A stretch of 64,000 nucleotides of DNA, taken from Spinellus fusiger (taxonomy: Eukaryota > Mucoromycota > Mucoromycetes > Mucorales > Phycomycetaceae). The position numbers and the translations under genes are program-made. The stretch's first letter is position 1, and the number at the start of each line of letters is the position of its first letter. Positions 13,582 through 23,679 of the stretch are shown here, in pieces. The notes below the pieces were generated by a model. It saw only the letters and a program-made list of their open reading frames with translations. It was not told the DNA's origin and did no database searches. The DNA lies in NCBI GenBank assembly GCA_025094145.1, contig JALLLS010000002.1, positions 62,001 through 126,000 of the forward strand, in the 5' to 3' direction.

Positions 13582-15450
13582 ATGTTCGCTTGTCTATTTT
13601 ACTGTTATGACTTCTTTTTTATAGTAATAATAAGTTGTATCGTCATCTCAAGGATAGACATCATGGAGTATATCGGCTTGTTGGCTGTATTCTTCTAATC
13701 AGGCTTCTTTTTTATTATTATTTTCTACAGAAGAATGACAAGTGATTGATGATGCTTATGTTTACCCTGTTATTCAGTTTTTGCTTCTTGTTCTTTCCAC
13801 ACTATGAACATATTATCTGACCTGTGAGTTTCATGTGATCAGATCAAGTCTACATTGCCAAAATGTAGTTCTCCGTGGTTCAGGCAAGATACAGTTGAAG
13901 TTCAAACATCTCAACTATTTCAGATGGCCATTTCCCATGATAGACCATCCACTGACTCCAAATCTATCTTACTATTTGTATTTACATCCCAGTTCTATCA
14001 TTTATTGGCTTGGATCTCAAGAACTGTATAGAAGAATTGGGTGCTCCTGATGTTTGGATTCTATAAATATAAAAATGTGCATCTATGAACATTCTATTGG
14101 TCATTATAAACCGTTAGGAGAAGATCATCCAATGGGTTCAATTGAAACATTGGATAGACGAGAGAAAGGTAGTGAGATCATAGAATAAACAGAGAGTAGT
14201 CTATCTGTTGGCTCTAGAACATGACTGGATCCATACAAAGATATTTGGCAGATAAATCCATGTTTTATGGTATTTAGGCTTACAATGGAAATCATCCATC
14301 TGGTTTACTATTTACCATGATTGTACTTGGACACAGTGTATCTACTTATTTTAGAATATTAGTCATTAGATTCTTATAACTTATGCAGATATTAGTATAC
14401 TAAATTTCTAGTTTTAGAGTACTAAAGAACATCAGCAGCCTGAACTGCATGAGGCAATAAATGAAGTTGAAAATATTCTAAAAACTAAAAGCCCCCCTGT
14501 CTTTTTATTATTATTATTCAATATTAAAATACAATACTGTTTTTGTTGACCAGACTATAGATAAACACTGTTGCTTTTGTATTCATTTGTAAACAGTTTC
14601 ATGTGCTTTTATTCACCCAACATTACTCATCTGTTTGATATGAATTTTACTAGAACTAAGAACCTTATCAGCTTCTCCTCACCTATACGTACAGGCACAG
14701 ACACGGACACGAACACAGACACAGACACCTCAAAAACTCGTACCAACATGTGCACACGTCCATTGTTAGCTAAACATTGATGGATGGGGTACTTTGCATG
14801 CTAAATAGGAGTATCTTTACCATTTATTTTTATATTTTATATAATTACTGAAAAATTACTTTTTTTTAAGAAGGGTGAATCCGGCTAATTGATTGGTTGG
14901 TGCATAATGCACAATCACCCTCATTAAATGTGTTTAATATTTGTTGGGAAGCATGGTGATAAAAGGGAAAAAAGAGACTTATTCATATTGTATGAAGCAC
15001 GTTTTTCTTTATAGATGTTGTAAGGTCAACATAATATATCATATGGATATTCAGAATATTATATTTGTGGGGAATAGGACAAGACAAAAGATAGAAGATT
15101 ATTGGGCATTTATTGCCTGATTATGACCGGATTAAGGTTGGCTGTAATTGAGAGGAAAAAGGCCTATAGTTTAAAGTAGTATTAGAAAGAACCCATTTGC
15201 CTCATACAATCAACTGAAATTGGGAATATTGAAGTTTGAAGTGGATGTATGTAGAAACACCATTATCAGCCACTGTAATCAGTTGGAGTTTGGATATTTT
15301 TATGTAAAGCACACTCTGGCCCTGACTGCAAAACACAAAAAGAAATGACTTTTTTAGGCTAATGAACATATCAATTGGACAAACAACCAATAGAAAGGCT
15401 TCATCTAGTCTGATAAGTCAACATAAATTATGAAAGGGAATGATAGAGAT
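13582..15450. other. AT-rich gene-poor stretch with degraded coding-like segments
   Basis: No intact gene. About 13835-14180 keeps codon-like texture (a segment reading ELGAPDVWIL is interrupted by stops and shifts) and may be a relic, but it is not recognised. A short run of CACAGACACGGACAC-type repeats lies at about 14695-14730. The rest is AT-rich without support for a gene. Confidence 0.4.
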
Positions 15451-15499
15451 GCCTGTGTCATTAAAATAATTAGATAACTTTATGATCCTAATCCTATTG

Positions 15500-15829
15500 T
15501 TTCAACAACGTAGTTTGGTGGCGGTGGTGTGATGTTTTAGAGTTGTTTTTAGGCTAATGGATCTGGCTTATTAGTTCTTATTAGTAGCACTGTAAACCAA
15601 GACGAATACATCATTGTTTTAGTTAGTGAGTTCCATCCTTGGTTTATGGAATTTCATCAGAAAGAGGACAGCGAGTTTCTGTTACAAGAAGAGGGTGATA
15701 GCTGTCATACTGGGGCCTATGTCAGAGGGTGGAAAGTTAGTATTGAACTTGCACAACGATGATCTCAGAGTATGACAGACAGATGTCAGGCTGTCATTGA
15801 TGCCAAAGAAGGCCATACAAAGTATTAAC
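15500..15829 (+). pseudogene. Tc1/mariner transposase relic with internal deletion
   Basis: The translation keeps pieces of a Tc1-type DDE transposase: a GGGG-V-M glycine run with a Cys-Phe, a STVNQDEYI segment, GDSCHTG in place of the second catalytic Asp motif, and the C-terminus MTDRCQAVIDAKEGH followed by a stop. It is clearly related to the longer copy at 51190-52195, which has TVNQDIYV, GAGCHTGG and MKDRCQAVIDTKGG. About 200 bp that would carry the third catalytic residue (SPDLNPIEHLW in the other copy) are missing. Stops and shifts interrupt the rest. The 3' flank ends in a shared ATTCAATTGAGT block at about 15975-15986. Confidence 0.75.
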
Positions 15830-15989
15830 TATATTATTATTTTATTTTCAATCATTAAAGATATTAAGTTTTGTTGAGCTTAAGTCTGAAGCTTCTAAAT
15901 CAAATTTAAAGTGTTTTATTTTATGTTGAACATGTCTTATCTATTTCGTCCTGATCTTTATATTCAAAGGTATTCAATTCAATTGAGTA

Positions 15990-16709
15990 TGGCTGTATTT
16001 ACACTTTCTTTAACAAGTATGTTTATCCTAATTATATACTTAATAACTTTTCTTTATTAAACCATCCTCAAAATAGATATACAGGCTGTTATAAGTATGG
16101 TTATTTGCGCAAAAGTCATTATGATTGTCTAAATAATAATAGAAACCAGCCAGAAAGTAGAGACATTGTGATATGACCAAAAAATGGTAGCATACTGCAA
16201 AGAATGAATAAAATGAATCAGTCATACAATCCTATGAGATATTTACTTCTCCTTCCTATAGGATAAGCTTTATATTTGAATAAAGTGTATTGATCTTTCA
16301 GAGATAATATAAAAGCACAACAGCCTGCATTAGAATGTATGCCTTTTGGTGTTGATTTCTGCCAAGTTTTTCTATTTGTAGTAATCATTAAAGTATAAAA
16401 GAAATATAAAAGAATAACAAACAAGTTGAATAAATAAGAGCAGAGTTAATTGCACGTTAACTAAACCAAATACCTTTGGACCTAAGAAGCCATTGACAAC
16501 ATCATAATATCAATGGATAATAAATAATAGCTGACACTAATCAATGTTACTAATAAAATAACTATTTATTTCCTCTTTCTTATTGTATTCTTATCATTTC
16601 TTTCTGAACTAAAGGTGTTATGCAGCCAACAAGATACGAATAAAGTAAAGAAAATACAACATGCCTATAGAATCAACCTAGAGTTCTTACATGTGTTTGA
16701 TTTTTATAG
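15990..16709. other. AT-rich spacer
   Basis: No gene supported. The end of this stretch (TTTTTATAG at 16701-16709) looks like a splice acceptor for the following TnpB/Fanzor-like relic, so upstream exons of that element may be degraded within it. Confidence 0.4.
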
Positions 16710-17261
16710 GAGACTGATGAAAGGCCTATAGCAAGTTATTCAGTTGCGAATCCTACCAGAGTAATGGCAATAAAGGGAAAAGGCATGTGGAGGATGTTGA
16801 AGAAAGAAGGACTCAGACTCTATCTTATCAATGAATTCAAAATATCAAGCCTGTGTCCTGGGTGCAAGTTCTCACCTTTGGAAACAGTTAAACATGTCAA
16901 GAACCCCAGGCCCTATCAACGAACAAAAATGCCCAAAGTTAAATGGTATGGTCTTCTCAGGTCATTTCTTCTTAATTCTATATCAAAAAAGAAACTCAAC
17001 TTTTTCTCTCTTCAAATAGGTGTTCAAACCAATATTATATGAACAAGACATTGAGGATTTGAAAATCGTGATCTAGCTGCTACATTGAACTTTAGACATA
17101 TTCTAATGTCTCAAAGGGAAAATAGTACCCGCCCAGAGCGCTTTTGTAGATATAACAAAAGAAAACATGACTCCAAAGATACAACTAGAACCAAGAAAAT
17201 GTCCAAGATTTCTGGTTTATCCTTCTCCTCCCCAGTTATCGCTGGAGCCTCGGTTGACTAA
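16710..17261 (+). pseudogene. TnpB/Fanzor-type RNA-guided nuclease relic, C-terminal part
   Basis: Read across an intron (16961-17019, GTCATT...AATAG), the protein contains INEFKISSLCPGC, the RuvC-adjacent Glu plus first half of the zinc ribbon. A second Cys segment (LLRCSNQYYM) follows, then NRDLAATLNFRHI, the NRD-x-A-A-x-N motif that supplies the last RuvC aspartate in TnpB and Fanzor proteins. It ends in a basic tail and TAA at 17259-17261. A 1-nt insertion and stop lie just before NRD (TTTGAAAATCG where TTTGGAATCG is expected), and the second ribbon Cys pair has lost a Cys (Y in place of C). No N-terminal half is visible. Known: Fanzors are eukaryotic relatives of TnpB that cut DNA guided by RNA from the element's 3' end. 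Inactive here. Confidence 0.75.
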
Positions 17262-17358
17262 CTGACGGAAACCCATGATACAGATAGACTATCTAAAAAC
17301 ATAATGAAGTGTATCTTATTGAATTTTTTCATGCAAAGAGACATTATAATGTCTAGTA
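17213..17358 (+). repeat. 3' end of TnpB/Fanzor element (conserved block, copy A)
   Basis: A block covering the last codons and 3' flank of the relic. It matches the reverse complement of about 50518-50668 at roughly 85 percent by eye, including the core GCTGGAGCC, ACTGACGGAAACCCATG and the terminal palindrome AGACATTATAATGTCT. Homology stops soon after the palindrome, so this marks the element's end. In known Fanzor/TnpB systems this position encodes the guide RNA scaffold; that role here is inference. Confidence 0.7.
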
Positions 17359-17359
17359 G

Positions 17360-18585
17360 ACAAGAGACTGAAACTGTACTATAAGAGTAAGGCCATGGAA
17401 ATAATCAATAGATACAATTCTAATGTCTTGAAGAAAACATTAATATAAAAAAAAGACTATGAGTGGGTAAAATACAAGAAAAGTTCCATCCAATAGCTAG
17501 TAGGATCTTCCTTGGACAAACCATGTTTTATTTGAAACTATAATAAACTCTATGTCTTTGTCAACTATGGCTTGTTTGATTTCTAAAGAGACTGGGTATT
17601 ACCTCTCGTGAAACCATCAATGAATTGCTATTATTACCAGTAAGTCCTTAAAGTAGTATTGTTGATTAGTGCTGAGTGTTTTGTGAGTTAGTGCATCGTG
17701 GAAGACTACGCTAGTACTAACAAGCACGCTTGTCTCTTTCAAGTCACACTGTAGACTCTTCTTATTCATAGAACTTATTCATAGAACTACAGAGAAGACT
17801 CATTACTACTAAAATAAGGTGGTATCCTATCATATGAGCATAGGGATATAAGAGTGAAAAAGACTAAATATAGTATTGAGATCATATCCAACAAGTTTTA
17901 GAAAACTCAATATTTAAATCCAACCAAGTTTAAACTTGCTTGAAGAAGACCAATCGGATAAAAAGCCTGCTATCTACCACACAACTGTCATTGGAGACTT
18001 GTTGAGTACCGAAGAATGAAATAATCTGATAGTTCAATAGTAGATTTATTGTTAGTGGATACAAGTATCCTATATGGATATGAGTGTCATCATTTATTCT
18101 ATCTAATGTTTGTTGTTTTTAAATGAAATACTTTTATTGAACATCTTACACATGTTGGTTTTATTATTATCAGTAAAAGGATTAGATAGTATGTCAATGG
18201 TATTCAAGATGTTATAGTCATATAAATTAATGTAAAGTGATAACTGTAAAGGAAAATTACTTCCTTCTTTTGGTAGGTCGACTACTGACAGCCAAGAAAG
18301 CTTTCTTTCTTTTGGAACCTGTGGAGGAAGCTGTATTGTTTGTACATAAAATCACTCTGATCTTTTTATTTTATTTTCATGCAAACCATCAAGAATAAAG
18401 TGACCCTAAGCAAGTAACCATAAGTTTTCAAATGTTGATTTCCTTTTATATATACCCTATCTTAATAGTGTTGTGACTTCATGAATCCATTAGATAGAAA
18501 CACAAAAAAATTCAATAGATACATAGAGATGTATGGACAATACAAAACAGTGGTTTTATTGTAAGGTTGATTAGTAACTACTCTC
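17360..18585. other. AT-rich spacer
   Basis: No gene or clear relic seen. Confidence 0.4.
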
Positions 18586-18830
18586 TAATTGAATTGACTT
18601 ATTCGTATGGGGTCTAACATTGTCCTCCTGTAGTTAGTAACTGACTCCAGGGTTTAGGAGAGAGAGAATTACTTAAGTTCATGGCAGTACACTTATCCCA
18701 AGACATCAATGTACTTGTTGGAGTTTATTCTACCTTCCACTATAATCCATCTCCCAACATCCTCCTCAATAAAACAGCCTATACCATCACTCCATCACCT
18801 CCAAAGTTCCTTGATTATAGGACATTCTTA
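18586..18830 (-). pseudogene. Mariner/Tc1-type transposase relic, second family
   Basis: On the minus strand, with shifts and stops, the translation shows the DDE transposase core: GGDGVMV, then CFIEEDVGRWIIVEGRINSN followed by KYIDVL, and further on a QEDNVRPHT segment matching the second catalytic Asp motif (QDNxPxHT). It is distinct from the copies at 15.5 and 51.2 kb, whose equivalent positions read GAGCHTG/GDSCHTG. Only about 240 bp remain. Confidence 0.6.
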
Positions 18831-18834
18831 GAAT

Positions 18835-21800
18835 AGTGCAGACATTATAAAAAAGAATTTTTATCGAAAAAAAAAGAAACAGTGTATGTTATCTTTTAAT
18901 ATAAAAATATCCCGGAATTTAAGAAAACTATATTACTTTTGTCGGGTCACTTTATAAAAATAGAAATGGTAAACTCAAGTCGACCTATTGTAAACATATA
19001 TGGATACTTGACATTCAGGTCAATAGATACTATTTTATTTTATCATTCATCATTTTTATAGTACATTTAAGCTTTCTCAGAGATATGGAATGCCACTATT
19101 CAAAAGGATCTCCTATAGTTTGTACCTCATAAGAGGAAAAATGTCTAGAAAGTTATGAAAAATAAAAGTACAAAGCATAATAGATAAAAACTACCGCCAC
19201 TAAATAAAGAATAAGAGAAAACCTATAGATCAGTGGGAATGCTTTTCATTTTCATCAACAACAATAGTCATCATAGATTAATGATCAAGGAACTATCTCT
19301 CTCTCTGTGTGTGTGTGTGTACGTTTTGTATATGAGAAAATCATGGCTATTAATGAGCGCACTATGTCTTCTTCAAGGCAATAAATCTAATCATTGGAAT
19401 AAAATGACATATATCAACCCCAGCTTGGATAGGCTTGCTAGTATTATGAGTGATAGATATTTCAAAATGTACTATTGATGGATCTTATTTACTTTCACTA
19501 ATATATAATAAGCATGCTCTTATTATTTCTATCATTTATTCATAGCTATTATAATCACTACGGATGAGTGACTATACATTAGATTATGACAGGTAGATTA
19601 GTATAAACAATGTTATCAGTCATCATAAAATAAATATAGATAGATAGATAAACGCCCACATAGATTAATTCTAGCTACCAGTAAATATAAATTACCATTA
19701 GATCTGCAGTAGTGAAATAAATAAGTATTAGTAGATGGTAGCATATATTAAGTAAATTGTAATCTAAAAGTATATAGTAGTGTGAGTGAGTGATGAATAG
19801 AATATAGATTTGTGAACCACTTGAAGATATATCTTGCTATTATCAACTCTTCATTGTACCCACCTTTTCTTTGGAGCTTAGCTATTCTATTCATTATTCT
19901 ATTTATGATTGGCCGATGTGTGCTTTATACATAATACTATTTCCAAGCATTTACCCTTTCCTTTAAGATAAACTTTTTCATGGATATCAATCCCGTGACT
20001 TTTAGAAGAACAGTGTTGATACTAGTGTATTAGTAGCGAACAGTGAATATATTCCGAAATTGTTATTTTGGGGGGAAAGCAATATATGTATCTATTTTAA
20101 TAGAAATGTTTAAATAAAGAGTTTTTACCTTCACTGTTGCATAAAAATAAAACATAGACAAAAGCTTATTATTTGATTTACCACTACTCAATCATAACTA
20201 CCGCACTATTGATAATGATGTATTATTGATAGGTTTGCGGAAGATAACACAATGGAATAAAACTTAGTTATTTCATTCAAATAACACTATTCTATAGGCA
20301 ACATAAGATATAGAATTGATGGCAAAAGCAGAGCCTTTTATTTATTTATTTATTAATAAAGAGAGATTATCTGATACATAAATAGACCTTTCAGACTGTA
20401 TCTATCAAATAGGACATTAATGATTTTCATTACGTAAACCAACGATTTTCAATAATGCTTTTCCCGTAGTGTTACTTAATCACTGCATCTGTCTCCTGCA
20501 CAATGGTATGTTGATTGCCTTCAAGATCAAGCATTTTTATGTACTCTTATGTATAAATCTAGGGGGCAAGGGGTTTTAAAAAGAGGAGAATAGGAAGAAA
20601 TATCAGAATTTAATATGCAAATGGCATGGTATCAAAGTAATCAATGCCTCCAAGAGTAAGAAATAAAATCAAGTCATGCAGCTCCTGAAAACTAATGTAC
20701 ATCAATCTCCGAATACATTACGCAACAAGGCTAGTAAAAAAAATCCTGAAATACGCAAGTATGGCTCACATCACCCTGTAGCCAATTTCAGTAGTTATTT
20801 ATTTTATTTACATAATTTTGATCATTAGGTAACCGACTTATTATTACAAAATATAAAAAAAAATAGATAAAGTCTTTATATTATTAATTATTTCTCAATC
20901 ACTACTAGCATGCCTTTAAAAGAAATGCAGACCAGAGGTCCTATGTTTTTTTATTTTTTATTTTTATTTTATTTTTATTTTAAAAAAAATCATTCGTATC
21001 ATCTGTTTTCTCATGATTAAGAAGATCAGGACGTCACCCATACCAAGAGACATACTAAAGATCTCCCTGCTTAAAAGCTTAGTCTTTTGGCTATAATATT
21101 AACTACTCCTTCTTTTATACACTTTTTTAGCTAAAAATCCAAGAGTTTACAGCTAGTGCATAGGATATGTCTAATAGTTTTCAGATAGTGAAATGTCTCC
21201 TGGATAATAAAAATGGTAGCAAGGAAAGCACATGATGATGTATATTATGGTTGAGAACCTTATCCCTCAAGCACTGGACCTTGGCTCTACTTTTTGTTTT
21301 TGCCCCATAGGTAGATCGTAAAAAAATAGCATTCTTTATGCTCCTTGTCTATTTCAGATAACTTTTTTTTCTTATACCATGTGTATTTTGTAACTTTTTA
21401 TTTTCAGCAAGTCTACACATGCTTCTTGTATCTCCTCAAATAGATTGCTACTTTATTAGAGTAGAAATACGCTTCAGCCAATACTAAGTATCTTGGCATT
21501 TCTTTCATATCCTGTATATATGTATATTTATGGATGGTCTTATTATAATTATAATGGCTGTACCTTTTTATTCTCTCTGATTAAAACCAAAGCATACATA
21601 GGGTGATATTTTGTGTGTAATCTTTATGCCTCAGAAGAGCTTAACTCTCTATTGGCAGTATCTTTTTTTTTGTTATTGAAAAATAAAAAATAAAAATAAA
21701 AATAAAAAATTAGAAATCAATGCCTGCCCTGAATCCTCATTGAATTACATTTGTGGTACTATGTCAGAGATAGCTTTAGTCAATTTTAATGTTGTTACCA

Positions 21801-22765
21801 CTTGTCTTGTGTGGAGAGCACAAAAATGCAAATACTTTTTAGAAAGGACATATTGATAGCACACCCTTATGTAGTTGTACAAGAGTGGCCTATTGCACTT
21901 GTCATCCATAGGAATTGTCGAAATGAGCTGTGATCACCTGAACATTAAGCCCATTCTACAGTGCTAAAAAGGTATCAATGCGTAGCATCATTAGTGACTT
22001 GGCTAGCTTCGGTTCTATTTCCTCTCGTTTGACTTCAAAAGATGGCCCAACAAGACCTCTTGTCAGTTTGAAAATAAGGTAGATCAGCCTGACAATAAAA
22101 ATGTATCAACAGAGAATACACGCTTTTTACTATCATCACTTTTTGGTCTGAGAGTAAAATAGTATCCCATATGCTTTGCTGCCACTTTGCTTTAACCAAT
22201 AGATTGAACCGAGACAGACTATCAAGCAAATGGAGATATGCAGAGAGCTGAACAGTGCTGAGAACACGTGAAATCAGTGTTCTCTCTCTGTGTGTATGGG
22301 TATCTTACCTTTATTTTATAGAAAAGGGTAGCCTGTTTATGACATAGTGTCCATCATGTCTACAGTGAGAGCAGAATGTAAAAGTATACAAGTACATAGT
22401 ACGTAGCAGGTGTAGGGCGCATACATTGCATAGTCTGTAATGTAGAGATACTCAGTGATTAAGTAAATGCACCGCCTATGTGTTGCAAATAGTCATAATT
22501 TACTGTTCCCTCGTGTTTCCTGTTTCTTCTGTCACTTCTATTTGCCCCAGCTCCTTAACATTACCCCCTTTCCTTTTCTATATCTATATTTTTTTATCTC
22601 TTCTCCCCTATTTGGGTTAAACAAGAAAAGAGAAAATGATAGTGTCATGGCAGTTGTATGTGGATGGAGTGATGATAGTCTATTGATATTATCAAAAAGC
22701 ACTTGTCCAAGAATATATATAGTTTTCTTGTCTTAATGAAAATACAAAGCCTTTACTATTCTCAT

Positions 22766-22807
<42 letters not shown>

Positions 22808-23249
22808 TTACTATTACTATTACTATTGCTATTACTATTACTATTATTTAAATAAAAAAAAAGACATTCCACTCCACTCGATATTTAGCATCGCATTACA
22901 AATCACTCTGTAAAATTGTAGTCCTTTGAAACATATATTGGTTAAGATGTAATTAATGAATAGTTGCAATGAGAAATAAACAAAGAATATTTGATAAAAG
23001 GGAATCTAGAACAGGCAAAACAGAGAAATAAAGAGAGGGAAAGAAAGATGGAGAAAAACAAAGGTAAATATACAGATGTGAAAGAGAAAAAGATATACAG
23101 AAAAGAATAAAGAGCTTATTCCTCAATACTATCTCCGTTTTATATGATATCATCCCTTGAATGACTATGGTGTAAGTGAGAATAGCAATGTGAGTAGGAA
23201 GAAGATTTGTTGGTGATAGAAGTGTGAGTCCAGCTGCTTATATTATTCT
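18835..23249. other. AT-rich gene-poor stretch
   Basis: No gene supported over 4.4 kb. It holds poly(A)/poly(T) runs and ATTT runs (20335-20360, 20945-20990, 21660-21710). A weak possibly transposase-like segment at about 21960-22230 is too degraded to call. The trinucleotide array at 22767-22847 is listed separately. Confidence 0.4.
22767..22847. repeat. Microsatellite (AAT)n then (ACTATT)n
   Basis: About thirteen AAT units run directly into a six-base ACTATT array, a compound microsatellite in non-coding DNA. Confidence 0.85.
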
Positions 23250-23543
23250 TTAGCATAGGACTCGGCTCGATTTCATAGCGGAGCTTGCTTCCAAGTGATT
23301 ATGTCCGCAACTAGAAGAGGTTGGCTCACAACCAGACTCTGGTTCAAGCTCTTCATAGGCAGGAAAAGAAAAGTAAAGATCTTCAAAGGGACTGCTTGAT
23401 TGTCTATTTTCGTCACTGCTTGATTGTTCAGTTCGACAGGGTGGGGCATTCTCCTCTGTAGGCGACATCAACAAAAGCAATTGGCGAACAAAGAAAGGGA
23501 GCGAGTTACGACGACTGTATTTGTCGGTGTGATGAATGGCCAT
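23250..23543 (-). CDS. Candidate small protein, 97 aa, unknown
   Basis: I do not recognise this protein. The frame starts at ATG 23543 and ends at 23250. Reasons to believe it: a TATA-like box (TATAAATATAAG on the minus strand) at about 23652-23664, roughly 110 bp upstream; a CT-rich leader just before the ATG; and base composition richer in GC than its surroundings. The N-terminal third is basic and hydrophobic (RRNSLPFFVRQLLLLM). The remainder is Ser/Glu-rich with several cysteines. The frame stays open upstream of this ATG into the CT-rich leader, which I take as untranslated. It is the only gene candidate in the 15-kb gene-poor stretch. It could also be a chance frame. Confidence 0.4.
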   Translation of the reverse strand: MAIHHTDKYSRRNSLPFFVRQLLLLMSPTEENAPPCRTEQSSSDENRQSSSPFEDLYFSFPAYEELEPESGCEPTSSSCGHNHLEASSAMKSSRVLC

Positions 23544-23651
23544 GGTGAAGAGTGAAGGGTGAAGAGCGAAAATCAGGTTACAAAAGTGGGTGGAGAAAGA
23601 GAAAGAAAGAAATAAAGATTGACTTTTTCTCAAGGCAGACACAAGTGAGAG

Positions 23652-23664
23652 CTTATATTTATAT
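23652..23664 (-). promoter_or_regulatory. TATA-like box upstream of candidate small gene
   Basis: TATAAATATAAG reads on the minus strand about 110 bp upstream of the ATG at 23543, followed by a pyrimidine-rich leader. Confidence 0.35.
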
Positions 23665-23679
23665 CAATTACACCACTCA

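Noticed and set aside
21960..22230. Transposase-like helix-turn-helix piece
   Set aside because: Only a vague resemblance in a few residues; insufficient to call.
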